From assembly GCA_022750115.1 (NCBI GenBank), contig JAKIWI010000007.1, positions 1 to 64,000 of the forward strand: 64,000 nucleotides of DNA, in the 5' to 3' direction. A program made the position numbers and the translations under genes. Origin of the DNA: Thermoplasmata archaeon (GTDB lineage Archaea; Thermoplasmatota; Thermoplasmata; Lutacidiplasmatales; UBA184). Below the pieces are notes generated by a model. It was not told where the DNA came from. It did not search any database and saw only the letters and a list, made by a program, of their open reading frames with translations. Shown piece after piece: positions 1 to 8,673 of this stretch (position 1 is its first letter; every line of letters begins with the position of its first letter).

Positions 1-2
1 AC

Positions 3-959
3 CAGGTCCAGCGGACGGAGCGGAAGATCATCGTCCGGTGGGACGACGTCGGCGGGCTCACCGACATCAAGCAGGCGATTCGCGAGTACGTCGAGCTGCC
101 GCTGACGCGCCCGGAGCTGATGGAGAGCTACAAGATCAAGACCGGTCGGGGCATCCTATTGTTCGGACCCCCGGGGTGCGGAAAGACCCACGTCATGCGG
201 GCCGCCGCCAACGAGCTCAACGTGCCGATGCAGATCGTCAACGGCCCCGAGCTCGTCAGTGCCCTGGCGGGCCAGTCGGAAGCCGCGGTCCGGGACGTCC
301 TCTACCGAGCCCGGGAGAACGCGCCGTCGATCGTCTTCTTCGACGAGATCGATGCGCTCGCGAGCAAGGACTCGATGAAGACCCCCGAGGTGTCGCGCGC
401 GGTCAGCCAGTTCCTGACGGAGATGGACGGCCTGCGTCCGAAGGACAAGGTCATCATCATCGCCACGACGAACCGGCCGCAGACGCTCGACCCGGCGCTG
501 CTTCGTCCGGGGCGGTTCGACAAGATCTTCTACGTGCCGCCGCCCGACATCAACGCGCGCGAGGACATCTTCAAGATCCACCTGAAGGGCGTCCCCACCG
601 ATGGTGCGGTCGACTACGCGCAGTTGGCGAAGCTGTCCGACGGATACTCCGGCGCCGACATCGCCAGCGTCGTCGACGAGGCGAAGCTGATCGCGCTCCG
701 CGAGCAGCTGGTCTTCGAGACGAAGGACGCCATGGTGCGCGGCGGTGGATTCGGCCTGTTCCAGGCGGGTACGCTCGGCTCGGGCTCCACGGCTCCGGCC
801 GTCGGAACGCCCGGCGCGAAGGAAGAGCCCGTCGGCACGGTCGTCGGGGTCCGGATGGCGAACCTCCTCGAGGCGATCGAGAAGACGCACTCCTCGATCA
901 CCCCGGAGACGCTCGCCTGGGCGCAGGACTTCATCCGGTCGTACGGCACGCGGGGCTAG
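3..959 (+). CDS. AAA+ ATPase, CDC48/PAN-like (5' end outside window)
   Basis: The reading frame is open from the window edge, so the N-terminus is missing; 318 residues are visible. They start with the RWDDVGGL segment typical of CDC48/PAN/Vps4-type AAA modules. Walker A (GPPGCGKT) is at visible residues 55-62, Walker B (IVFFDEIDAL) near 110-119, and the GRF arginine-finger region near 171. A glycine-rich insertion follows at about 240-275, then a C-terminal AAA lid helix. Such ATPases use ATP hydrolysis to unfold or remodel protein substrates. Only one AAA module is visible; whether a second lies upstream cannot be told. The Gly/Ala/Thr-rich linker inside the C-terminal part is unusual for classical two-domain CDC48 proteins. 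The ATPase assignment is firm, the substrate unknown. Confidence 0.9.
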   Translation, partial: QVQRTERKIIVRWDDVGGLTDIKQAIREYVELPLTRPELMESYKIKTGRGILLFGPPGCGKTHVMRAAANELNVPMQIVNGPELVSALAGQSEAAVRDVLYRARENAPSIVFFDEIDALASKDSMKTPEVSRAVSQFLTEMDGLRPKDKVIIIATTNRPQTLDPALLRPGRFDKIFYVPPPDINAREDIFKIHLKGVPTDGAVDYAQLAKLSDGYSGADIASVVDEAKLIALREQLVFETKDAMVRGGGFGLFQAGTLGSGSTAPAVGTPGAKEEPVGTVVGVRMANLLEAIEKTHSSITPETLAWAQDFIRSYGTRG

Positions 960-1052
960 GTCCGGACGCGGGAACGGGGGGGGAGCCGGACGGACGATGG
1001 CGAGCGCCCGACGCCAGTGGCCATCGTCGGCCCCCCGTAGCGGAGGCTCGCC

Positions 1053-1385
1053 ATGGTCGATGCGAGCCGGCTCGACGCCTCGACCTGGGCCGGCATCGGG
1101 CTCCTCGGACTCGTCGTCTTCGCGGTCGGCGTCGGGATTCCTTACCTGCCCGCCGCCAAGCACCTCCCCTACCGACCGGTCGTCTCGATCGGCATCGCGG
1201 TCCTCGGCGGGATCATCACCGCGCTCGGCCTCGGCTACGCCTACGACCTCCGCGACGGCGCGCCCCGAGCGCGTCGCCCACCCCCGGAGGGGCCCACGGC
1301 CGAGTCGAGCTCGGTACGGGCGGTCCCGAGCTTCGAGATCTACGACCCCAACGACCCCGCCGCATCAGGACGCCCGAAGCGCTGA
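1053..1385 (+). CDS. Small two-helix membrane protein
   Basis: This 110-residue protein has two predicted membrane segments, about residues 13-31 and 42-61, joined by a short polar loop. A charged, Pro/Arg-rich cytoplasmic-looking tail of about 45 residues follows. GGAGG sits 8-12 nt before the ATG, which supports this start. It follows the AAA ATPase by 93 nt on the same strand and may be co-transcribed, but nothing in the sequence shows a functional link. I do not recognise the family. Coding is supported by the SD, the coherent hydrophobic pattern and the lack of a better competing frame. Confidence 0.6.
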   Translation: MVDASRLDASTWAGIGLLGLVVFAVGVGIPYLPAAKHLPYRPVVSIGIAVLGGIITALGLGYAYDLRDGAPRARRPPPEGPTAESSSVRAVPSFEIYDPNDPAASGRPKR

Positions 1386-1436
1386 GACCCCGAGGGTCCG
1401 GCTTATCAACAGTGTCGCTGTTCGAAGAGCCTTCCC

Positions 1437-4400
1437 GTGACCGACCGGGCACGCCGTAATCTCCGCCTTCTCGCCGTCGCCTTGGGCGTCGTCGCCCTGA
1501 TGGCGATCCCCGGTGGGTGGACCATGGGCGGGCCCGCCGCCGCTCCCCACGTCCCGGTGGTGGCGCACCCGGCCCCGGCCCCCGCGAGCCAGGTCACCTC
1601 CGCGGCTCGGCCGTCGGTGTTCCAGTGCCCCATGCCGCCCCTCCCCTACCTGAACGTGGGGGTCTTCTTCCCCCCGAATCCCTCGCTGCTGAACCAGCTC
1701 TGCGGGGGTCCGCTGGCGCAGGACAGCGTCCACGGGACGTTCAGCTCCGCCGAGTCGGGGTCGGGCGAGCGGTTCACCGAACAGGTCTACCTACCGACCG
1801 CGGGCTCGCCGGGCCAGACGTTCGCCTACAACGACTTCTATCTCGGGATGGTCGTCGCGGGCGACCCGGGTTCGATCTACCGCCAGTCGTACGCTCAGCT
1901 CGTCTTCACTCCGACCCAGACGGGAGCCAACTCGTCCGTCACCTGGGCGATCCACGCCGCCGTGTGGGCGATGCACAACGACACCGCCGGCGGCAACTGC
2001 ACGAACGCGCTGGTGTTCACCTGGAACAACAGCTTCTGGTGCATCATGGACATGATCCAGAACGGCTCCGGGTTCGCCGGCCCCGGCTCGATCAGCGGCG
2101 GCACCTTCTACAACATCACGTTCGACGGCGTCAAGGGGAACCTGACGAAGGGGATGTGGATCTGGGCGAACGACTCGACCAACCCCACCTCGGCGAACAA
2201 CGTCAGCCTGCTCCTCAACGCGACGAACACCGGCGGCCCGGTGTTCGAGCCGTTCTACAACTCCTCCTGCCCCGACGCCTGCTTCCTCAACTGGTCGCTC
2301 GGCTCGTTCGGTCTCGGCATCGGCTGGGACCTCTGCCCGATCTCCGCGCCTCTGTTCGCCCCGTGCGACTCCTACAACCAGACGACCTGGGACGGGGCGC
2401 CGACGGTCGGGTTCGGCATCCCGAATTTCTTCACGAACGGGACGGCGGGCTACGCGGGCGACTACTCGATCTTCGCGCCGATGTCGGCGTCGGCGCAGTG
2501 CAGCTCTTCGGCGGTCGTCTCGGTCGCCTCGTGTCCGGACTCGAACTCGGGCGGCGGCACCGGATTCTACCCGTTCTTCACCTGGAACGGCTCCCAGCTC
2601 AACTTCGGGGACGAGTTCCCCTGGACGGTCGAGGACTTCGGCGGGTTCTACACGGAGTACATCCAGACCGGCCCGTACCAGCACGACTTCACGCCGACGT
2701 TCATCGACAAGGTCGTCAACACGAGCCGCTCCGGTTACCTCCGCCCCCTCGCCGCCATGAACGTCTCGGCGAGCATCTCGGACATGGGCCAGGTCACCGG
2801 AGTGAACATGACCTACTCGCTCAACTCCGCGAGCCCGACCACCGTCGCGATGAGCCGGATCTCGGGCACCAGCCAACGCGGCGTCTACAACGCCACCATC
2901 CCGAGCGGGGCGAACGGCTTCCTCAACTTCACGATCCAGGTGACGGCCCGTTCCGGGGCCGTCGTCCTCGGGACGACCTACCATGTCTACCGGGGCCCAC
3001 TGCCGACGTTCCTCGTCACGGTCGACACGTACCCACCGTCGTGCACGAACGCCACGGTGAACGGAACGCACGCGGCGAGCGGCACCGTGCTCAGCCTCAC
3101 CCCCGGAGTCTACCCGATCTCGTCGACGTCGTGTTACCCTCACAACTTCGAGCGGTACACGACGACCCCGGGCCTCCGGGTCATCCCGAGTTCGGGCGCT
3201 TTCGGGAACCTCTCCGTCAGCCAATCGGGGACGGTCACCGCAATCTGGAAGTACTTCCGACCGAACGTCACGGTCGACTACGTCTCGTCGCCGGCGGGCT
3301 GCGGGTCGGCGACGATCAACGGGACGAGCGTGCCGGCGGGCACGATCGTCAGCCTGCAATTCGGGATCCCCGTGAGCCTCTCCTCCCCACCGAGCGGGTG
3401 CGCCTCGATGAGCTTCGCCGGCTGGACCGTCGTCGGGAACCTCACGGTCCTCGGGAGCACGCTCACCGCCGGCGGCAACGGGACGCTGGTGGCGAACTAC
3501 ATCTCCTCCATCTCGGGGAGCACGATCGCCTTCCTGACGCAGCCGACGGGCTGCGGGGCCATCCTCTACCGGGGGGTCGGCTACACGAACGGCATGACGC
3601 TCACGGTGAACTCGACGGCGTATCCCATCGCCTCCGCCGCGTGCTCCCACTGGGGCTTCCAGAGCTTCCAGACGACCGGCGGTGCGACGGTCGCCAACGG
3701 GAACCTGACGGTGACGAGCTCGGGCTCGGTCACGGAAGTCAACTACGTCCTGACGGAGGTGAGGATCCTCGCCTCCCCCGCCAACTGCACGATCCTGTTC
3801 GACGGTGTCCCGTACGGCAACGACAGCGTCATCGTCGTGCAGAACAACTCCACCCACATCCTCTCGCAGAACTTCTGTCCCGGCCACTACGCGTTCGGGA
3901 TGACCCCCACGACCGGCCTCCACCTGTTCGGCTCGGTCCTCACGGTGAACGACTCGGGCAACCTCTACGCGACCTGGCTCCCCGGCCGCGCCCCCTCCTC
4001 GTTCCTCGAGTTCGAGACCGACCCCGGCACGGCGTGCAACTCGATCTCCTTCCTCAACTTCACCTGGTACAACACGAACTACTCGAACGTCGCCCCGAAC
4101 TCCTCGGGGCCGATCTCGGCCCAGGCGTGCCCGAACTACGGGTTCGTCCGCTGGCAGCCGTCCGGGGGCGTCGTCATCCACCGGGGCTACGCCTACGTGA
4201 ACTCGAGCGGGGCGATCCTCGCCGTGTTCCGACCCGTCGCGAGCGTCTCGATCCAGACCACGCCGACGGGCTGCGGCACCGTCCAACTGAACGGCGTCGG
4301 CTACCCGAACAACGGCAGCGCGTCGCTCACCGAGGACGTGGGATACCCGATCCTCCCGGTCGCGTGCGCGCACTACCAGTTCCAAGCCTGGAGCGACACC

Positions 4401-5201
4401 GTCGGGGCGGTCATCGCCAACGGTGACATCTTCCTGACGTCGAACGCGATCCTGACGGCCACGTTCATCCCGACGCTCTACAACGTGACGGTCCGCATCG
4501 ATCCCGCGACCTGCGGCTCGCTCTACCTGGGCGGCCTCTCGGAGACGAACGGGACGAACCTGACGCTCCCGTACGGAAACTACAGCGTTCGGCCGGCCCC
4601 CTGCGTCGGCGACGTCGTCGAAAGCGTCGCCGGGACCGGCAACGTCTCGGTCGTGGGCAACCGGGTCACGATCGGCGGCAACGGCTCGCTCGTCGCGACC
4701 TACGCCCCGATCCCGCCCACGGTCATCCTCTCGGGCCCCACGAGCTCGGCGGAGGGCGACGCGATCCTCTTCTCGGCGACGGTGGCGGTCCCCGTGCCGC
4801 CGTTCTCCTACAACTATACCTGGACCTTCGGCGACGGGACGAACGTGACGACCCCCGCGAACTTCACCCAGCACACGTTCGCGCGGACGGGGACCTACCA
4901 CGTCGAGGTCGTCGTCCACGACCCGTTCGGCCGCAACGCCTCCGCCAATCAGACGGTGTCGGTCGTGACCGCCTCGAACGCGGGGACGTTCGGAGTCCCC
5001 TCGACCACCTTCGTATTCCTCGGCCTCCTCGCCATCGCCGCCGTCGCGCTGGTCGTCGTCGCCCTCTGGCGACGCCGCAGCCCGCCGGCAGCCCACGAGG
5101 ACGGCTCTCCGGAGCCCTCGGAGGCTCCCGAACCCTCGCTCGACGCACCGGGCCAGCCCATCCCCATCGAGGGACCGGCTCCCTACGACGAGCAAGCATG
5201 A
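1437..5201 (+). CDS. Giant surface protein with Cys-paired repeats and PKD domain
   Basis: A secreted, C-terminally anchored protein of 1254 residues. It has an N-terminal signal segment (about 8-30), a large N-terminal module (about 60-500) rich in N-glycosylation sequons and Cys, then seven repeats of roughly 80 residues (about 530-1090). Each repeat starts with a CG/CT-type cysteine motif followed by a short beta hairpin and a second Cys, resembling InlB-like or PEGA-like beta repeats. A PKD domain (about 1095-1178, with WTFGDG) precedes a transmembrane helix near 1187-1210 and a Pro/Glu tail inside. The start is a GTG without an obvious SD, chosen because the signal peptide follows at once. 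The N-terminal module is similar to that of the gene at 8674. An S-layer or adhesion role is plausible but inferred. Confidence 0.85.
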   Translation: MTDRARRNLRLLAVALGVVALMAIPGGWTMGGPAAAPHVPVVAHPAPAPASQVTSAARPSVFQCPMPPLPYLNVGVFFPPNPSLLNQLCGGPLAQDSVHGTFSSAESGSGERFTEQVYLPTAGSPGQTFAYNDFYLGMVVAGDPGSIYRQSYAQLVFTPTQTGANSSVTWAIHAAVWAMHNDTAGGNCTNALVFTWNNSFWCIMDMIQNGSGFAGPGSISGGTFYNITFDGVKGNLTKGMWIWANDSTNPTSANNVSLLLNATNTGGPVFEPFYNSSCPDACFLNWSLGSFGLGIGWDLCPISAPLFAPCDSYNQTTWDGAPTVGFGIPNFFTNGTAGYAGDYSIFAPMSASAQCSSSAVVSVASCPDSNSGGGTGFYPFFTWNGSQLNFGDEFPWTVEDFGGFYTEYIQTGPYQHDFTPTFIDKVVNTSRSGYLRPLAAMNVSASISDMGQVTGVNMTYSLNSASPTTVAMSRISGTSQRGVYNATIPSGANGFLNFTIQVTARSGAVVLGTTYHVYRGPLPTFLVTVDTYPPSCTNATVNGTHAASGTVLSLTPGVYPISSTSCYPHNFERYTTTPGLRVIPSSGAFGNLSVSQSGTVTAIWKYFRPNVTVDYVSSPAGCGSATINGTSVPAGTIVSLQFGIPVSLSSPPSGCASMSFAGWTVVGNLTVLGSTLTAGGNGTLVANYISSISGSTIAFLTQPTGCGAILYRGVGYTNGMTLTVNSTAYPIASAACSHWGFQSFQTTGGATVANGNLTVTSSGSVTEVNYVLTEVRILASPANCTILFDGVPYGNDSVIVVQNNSTHILSQNFCPGHYAFGMTPTTGLHLFGSVLTVNDSGNLYATWLPGRAPSSFLEFETDPGTACNSISFLNFTWYNTNYSNVAPNSSGPISAQACPNYGFVRWQPSGGVVIHRGYAYVNSSGAILAVFRPVASVSIQTTPTGCGTVQLNGVGYPNNGSASLTEDVGYPILPVACAHYQFQAWSDTVGAVIANGDIFLTSNAILTATFIPTLYNVTVRIDPATCGSLYLGGLSETNGTNLTLPYGNYSVRPAPCVGDVVESVAGTGNVSVVGNRVTIGGNGSLVATYAPIPPTVILSGPTSSAEGDAILFSATVAVPVPPFSYNYTWTFGDGTNVTTPANFTQHTFARTGTYHVEVVVHDPFGRNASANQTVSVVTASNAGTFGVPSTTFVFLGLLAIAAVALVVVALWRRRSPPAAHEDGSPEPSEAPEPSLDAPGQPIPIEGPAPYDEQA

Positions 5202-5227
5202 CAAGCCTCAAATAGCGAGAACCAACG

Positions 5228-8200
5228 ATGACAGCAACCCCCATGAACCGAAACGTCCCCCCGTCGAACCGACCCCACGTCCAATCGATCCGCGCGCTCC
5301 GATGGGCGGCGTTCGCCGCCGTTGCGATCGCCCTCCTTGTCGTGGGGCCTCTCCCGGCCCTCGGCGGGTCCGTGGCGGCGTCAAAGGTGAGTATGGCTAC
5401 CCCTCACGGGGCCATCGGTTCGGTGACTCCTCGCTACGTGAACGCCGTCCTCGGACCCAACGGCCAGATGGCCCGGTTGACCTACACGCCGCTCGTGGCA
5501 TCGCTGTTCGCCAACGGCGATCTTCTCGGCCACCCGAGTGTGGCACGAACCATCCTTTCGACGACGACCGCCCCGCACCAGTTCGCGGCCCGGCCCTCGG
5601 TCCTCACCGGCAACCAACTGCTTCCCGGCTATTGCCAGACTACGTCCGCGCTGACGGCCGTGAACGGCACCAACTCGACGTTGTTCGCCGGCATGGACTC
5701 GAGCTATCTCCTGTTCAACACCCAAGGGGACACCGCTTGCAACACCTACACGATCTCGAACCAGTTCGTCCTTCACGGAGCCTTGGAGGGCGCCCGATCG
5801 ACGGATGGCGGTCAGTCGTGGAACCCCGTCTGGATTCCCCAGAACGCGAGCTGGACGACGACCGGCACGACGACCAACGGCTCGGTGCCCGGGATTTCGC
5901 TCCAGTCGTCGCTTCCCTTCTCGAGCCCGGGGGTCGCTTCGGCGAACGACGGGACGACCCTCATCAGCACGCTCTTCTCCGAGCCCTGCACGATTATTTT
6001 CTTCGCGCAGAACTGCTCGAGCACGGCGGCCGGGTTCCAGGCCCCCGCCGGAGTCGCGGTCTCCCGCTCGACCAACGGCGGCGCCTCCTTCGTCAACACG
6101 ACGGTCGTTGATCAGACGAAGTTCATCCGGTGGTTCACGAGCACGCCGACCTGCAACGCAACGTTGCCGTCTGGCTACTATTATCTCAACTTCATCCTGG
6201 GCACCGACGTCGCCATCAACCCCGTCAACGACGTTGCGATCGCGACTTGGCAGGACGTCCGGTTCCACTTCAACGCAACCGCATGTACGTTCGACTCGCT
6301 CTCATCAATTCGGGCGGCCGTGTCCGCCAATGGCGGTCAGTCGTGGAGCGCCGCCCGCAACATCACGGGAGTCCAGTCGGGGAACGCTCGAGTCTCCATC
6401 GGTCCCGCGCCGCAGTACAACATCACGGTCGCGGCCCAGAACTACCTGAACCAGTCCCGACTGTCGAGCGGCGGGTTCACGGTCGCTTGGTCGACCGTCA
6501 AGTCGACGAACAACGGGACGACGTTCGGTGTGCCGGTCGACACCGCGCTCTCCCCGAACTTCAACGTCCTCTGGGCGCCCTCGACCGCGCCCGCCAACTT
6601 CGGGGTGAACACCTATCCGGGCTTCGGCGTGGATTCGAGCCCGACCTCGCCGTACGCGGGCAACACCTACCTCGCGTGGAGTGACAACCAGTCCGGCGCG
6701 AACGTCGGCTACCCCGCCATCTACTTCCAGACCCTGACGGCCGGCAGCAGCACGTGGGGCGCCCAGGTGTCGATCACCCCGGCCTCGCTCCACTCGCTCG
6801 TGTTCTTCGAGCCGACGCTCTCGATCTCGCCCGATGGGACCGTCTGGGTGACGTTCTACGGGGAGAACCACGCGAGCGGCAACTACGGCGTCTACGCGAT
6901 CTACTCGAAGACCGGCGGCGCGACGTGGTCCCAACTCGGCCAGGTCACGACGCAGGCCAGCACGCCGTCGAGCGTCGTGACGAGCATCGGCGATTACATG
7001 GGACTCGCGGCGACCTCCGCCGGAGCGTACGCGACCTGGATGGACTGCCGGTCGAACACCTGCAGCTCGTCGGACAACACGACCGTCATGGACGCGCTCA
7101 TCGAGCCGGTCGCCCTCCCGACGAACGGCACCGGCGTCAACCTGACGATGACGACGAACGGGGCCGCGCAGACGTTCCCGCTCCCGAACGCGATCCCGTT
7201 GACGATCGGGACCAGCCACACTGTGAGCGCCCCCGGCTGGCTTCCCCACAACGCGACGACCGTCGAGTCGTTCCACAACTACTCGGGCGCGGTGAACAGC
7301 ACCTCGTTCTCGGTGACATTCACCTACAACGGGGGCAACTCGCTGGCGACCACGTACACGTTCCAGCCGGGCGCGTTCATCGCGGGCACGTTCACGCCGA
7401 ACGTGCCGCAGTCGCACCTGACGATCGACGGCTACGTCGTGCCCTTGACGACCGTCAACGGCTCGACCCTCTCGTACAACTACTCGGTTGCGAGCGGTCG
7501 GAGTTATTTCATCAACGCGTCGGCGTCGATCTACTACTCGTCGATCACGAACCACCCGATCGGTGTCTCGCCCGGCGCGACGTCGTTCTACAACATCGTG
7601 CTCGGCCACACGAGCGGCTGGCTCGCGGGGCGCGTGACGCCGTTCAATGCGACGCTGTTGGTCAACGGAACGCCGGTCGCGGTGAACATCACCAACGGTG
7701 TCTACAACCAGACCGTCGGTTGGGGCTCCTACTGGGTCAACGCGTCCGGGTTCGGAGTGACGAACTTCAGCCGGTACGTGGTGGTGAGTCCGAGCATGAC
7801 GACCACGACCTCGCCGATTCTGATCGGCGGATGGATCAAGGGCACCCTCGGGAGCAGCTACCCGGGCGTCTCGATCAAGGTCGACGGTGTCGCGATCACC
7901 AACGCCGCGGGCGTGACGTTCAACGACTCCTACCTCGGTGGGAGCCACGAGATCGTCGCGACGGCGCCGGGCTACAACACGACGTACATCAACGTCAGCG
8001 TTTTGCCGGCCCACACCAAGATCGTCGCGATCGCCCTGACGAACCAGGGAACGGTCGTCGGCCAGGTGAGCCCGTCGCCCGCCGCGAAGCTCGCGCAGCT
8101 GACGGTGAACAACATCTCGAAGCGGCTCGGCGGACACTTCCCCGTCGACGCGCTCGGCGACTTCCTCGTGAACCTCACGGGCGAAGTGAACTACACGGTC

Positions 8201-8569
8201 AACGTGACGGCCGCGGGATACAGCTCGTTCCAAACGGTGGTGTTCGTCCGTCCGGGCCACACAACGGCGCCCATCTCGATCACCCTGTCCGTCCAGAAGC
8301 CGGGCCCCTGCACGACGAACTGCCCGCCCCCGCCCGGCAACAATTCCAACACGACCTCCTCGGGCGGGATTTCGCTGATCGAGGTCGCCGGGATTCTCGT
8401 CGTCGTCGTCCTGGTGGCGGCGGTTGCAGCGGTCGTCCTGATGCGGCGCCGCGGCGGAGGCGGTTCGGCGGCCTCGGCCCCTCCCGAGGGGTCGACGGGC
8501 GGCGCGGAGCCGGCCGAGGGCGGCGAGACCTACGGAGGCAGCTACAACCCGCCGCCTCCCAGCGGCTAG
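5228..8569 (+). CDS. Surface protein with Asp-box (sialidase-like) repeats
   Basis: The 1113-residue product has a signal peptide (about 18-45), then a region of about 130-640 carrying Asp-box motifs of the S/T-x-D/N-G-G-x-S/T-W/F type near residues 192, 281, 366 and 560, as in BNR/sialidase beta-propellers. The second half (about 640-1040) holds several PEGA or carboxypeptidase-regulatory-like beta domains (for example GVSIKVDGVAIT). A transmembrane helix at about 1046-1070 and a Gly/Pro-rich cytoplasmic tail complete it. Asp boxes mark a propeller fold but do not prove glycosidase activity, and I see no clear catalytic triad. The gene lies 26 nt after the previous surface protein, so the two probably share a transcript. 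Sequons (N-x-T/S) are very frequent, as expected for a glycosylated archaeal exoprotein. Confidence 0.85.
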   Translation: MTATPMNRNVPPSNRPHVQSIRALRWAAFAAVAIALLVVGPLPALGGSVAASKVSMATPHGAIGSVTPRYVNAVLGPNGQMARLTYTPLVASLFANGDLLGHPSVARTILSTTTAPHQFAARPSVLTGNQLLPGYCQTTSALTAVNGTNSTLFAGMDSSYLLFNTQGDTACNTYTISNQFVLHGALEGARSTDGGQSWNPVWIPQNASWTTTGTTTNGSVPGISLQSSLPFSSPGVASANDGTTLISTLFSEPCTIIFFAQNCSSTAAGFQAPAGVAVSRSTNGGASFVNTTVVDQTKFIRWFTSTPTCNATLPSGYYYLNFILGTDVAINPVNDVAIATWQDVRFHFNATACTFDSLSSIRAAVSANGGQSWSAARNITGVQSGNARVSIGPAPQYNITVAAQNYLNQSRLSSGGFTVAWSTVKSTNNGTTFGVPVDTALSPNFNVLWAPSTAPANFGVNTYPGFGVDSSPTSPYAGNTYLAWSDNQSGANVGYPAIYFQTLTAGSSTWGAQVSITPASLHSLVFFEPTLSISPDGTVWVTFYGENHASGNYGVYAIYSKTGGATWSQLGQVTTQASTPSSVVTSIGDYMGLAATSAGAYATWMDCRSNTCSSSDNTTVMDALIEPVALPTNGTGVNLTMTTNGAAQTFPLPNAIPLTIGTSHTVSAPGWLPHNATTVESFHNYSGAVNSTSFSVTFTYNGGNSLATTYTFQPGAFIAGTFTPNVPQSHLTIDGYVVPLTTVNGSTLSYNYSVASGRSYFINASASIYYSSITNHPIGVSPGATSFYNIVLGHTSGWLAGRVTPFNATLLVNGTPVAVNITNGVYNQTVGWGSYWVNASGFGVTNFSRYVVVSPSMTTTTSPILIGGWIKGTLGSSYPGVSIKVDGVAITNAAGVTFNDSYLGGSHEIVATAPGYNTTYINVSVLPAHTKIVAIALTNQGTVVGQVSPSPAAKLAQLTVNNISKRLGGHFPVDALGDFLVNLTGEVNYTVNVTAAGYSSFQTVVFVRPGHTTAPISITLSVQKPGPCTTNCPPPPGNNSNTTSSGGISLIEVAGILVVVVLVAAVAAVVLMRRRGGGGSAASAPPEGSTGGAEPAEGGETYGGSYNPPPPSG

Positions 8570-8642
8570 GACGCTTCGGGCGTGCCGGAACCAACCCTTT
8601 CCCATACGACGGGTGAGACCGCGGGATTCCCCCGGTCGGCAC

Positions 8643-8650
8643 CTTAAATC
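8643..8650 (+). promoter_or_regulatory. TATA-like box for the surface gene at 8674
   Basis: CTTAAATC stands in an otherwise GC-rich stretch. It lies 24-31 nt before the ATG, with GAGGAG directly upstream of that ATG. The spacing fits an archaeal box A with a very short leader. Confidence 0.5.
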
Positions 8651-8673
8651 CCCGTTCGGGCTCGTCGAGGAGT

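Noticed and set aside
1791-5204. 1137-codon antisense ORF opposite the first surface protein
   Set aside because: Very Arg/Asp-rich with no domain; the plus frame has signal peptide, repeats, PKD and membrane helix.
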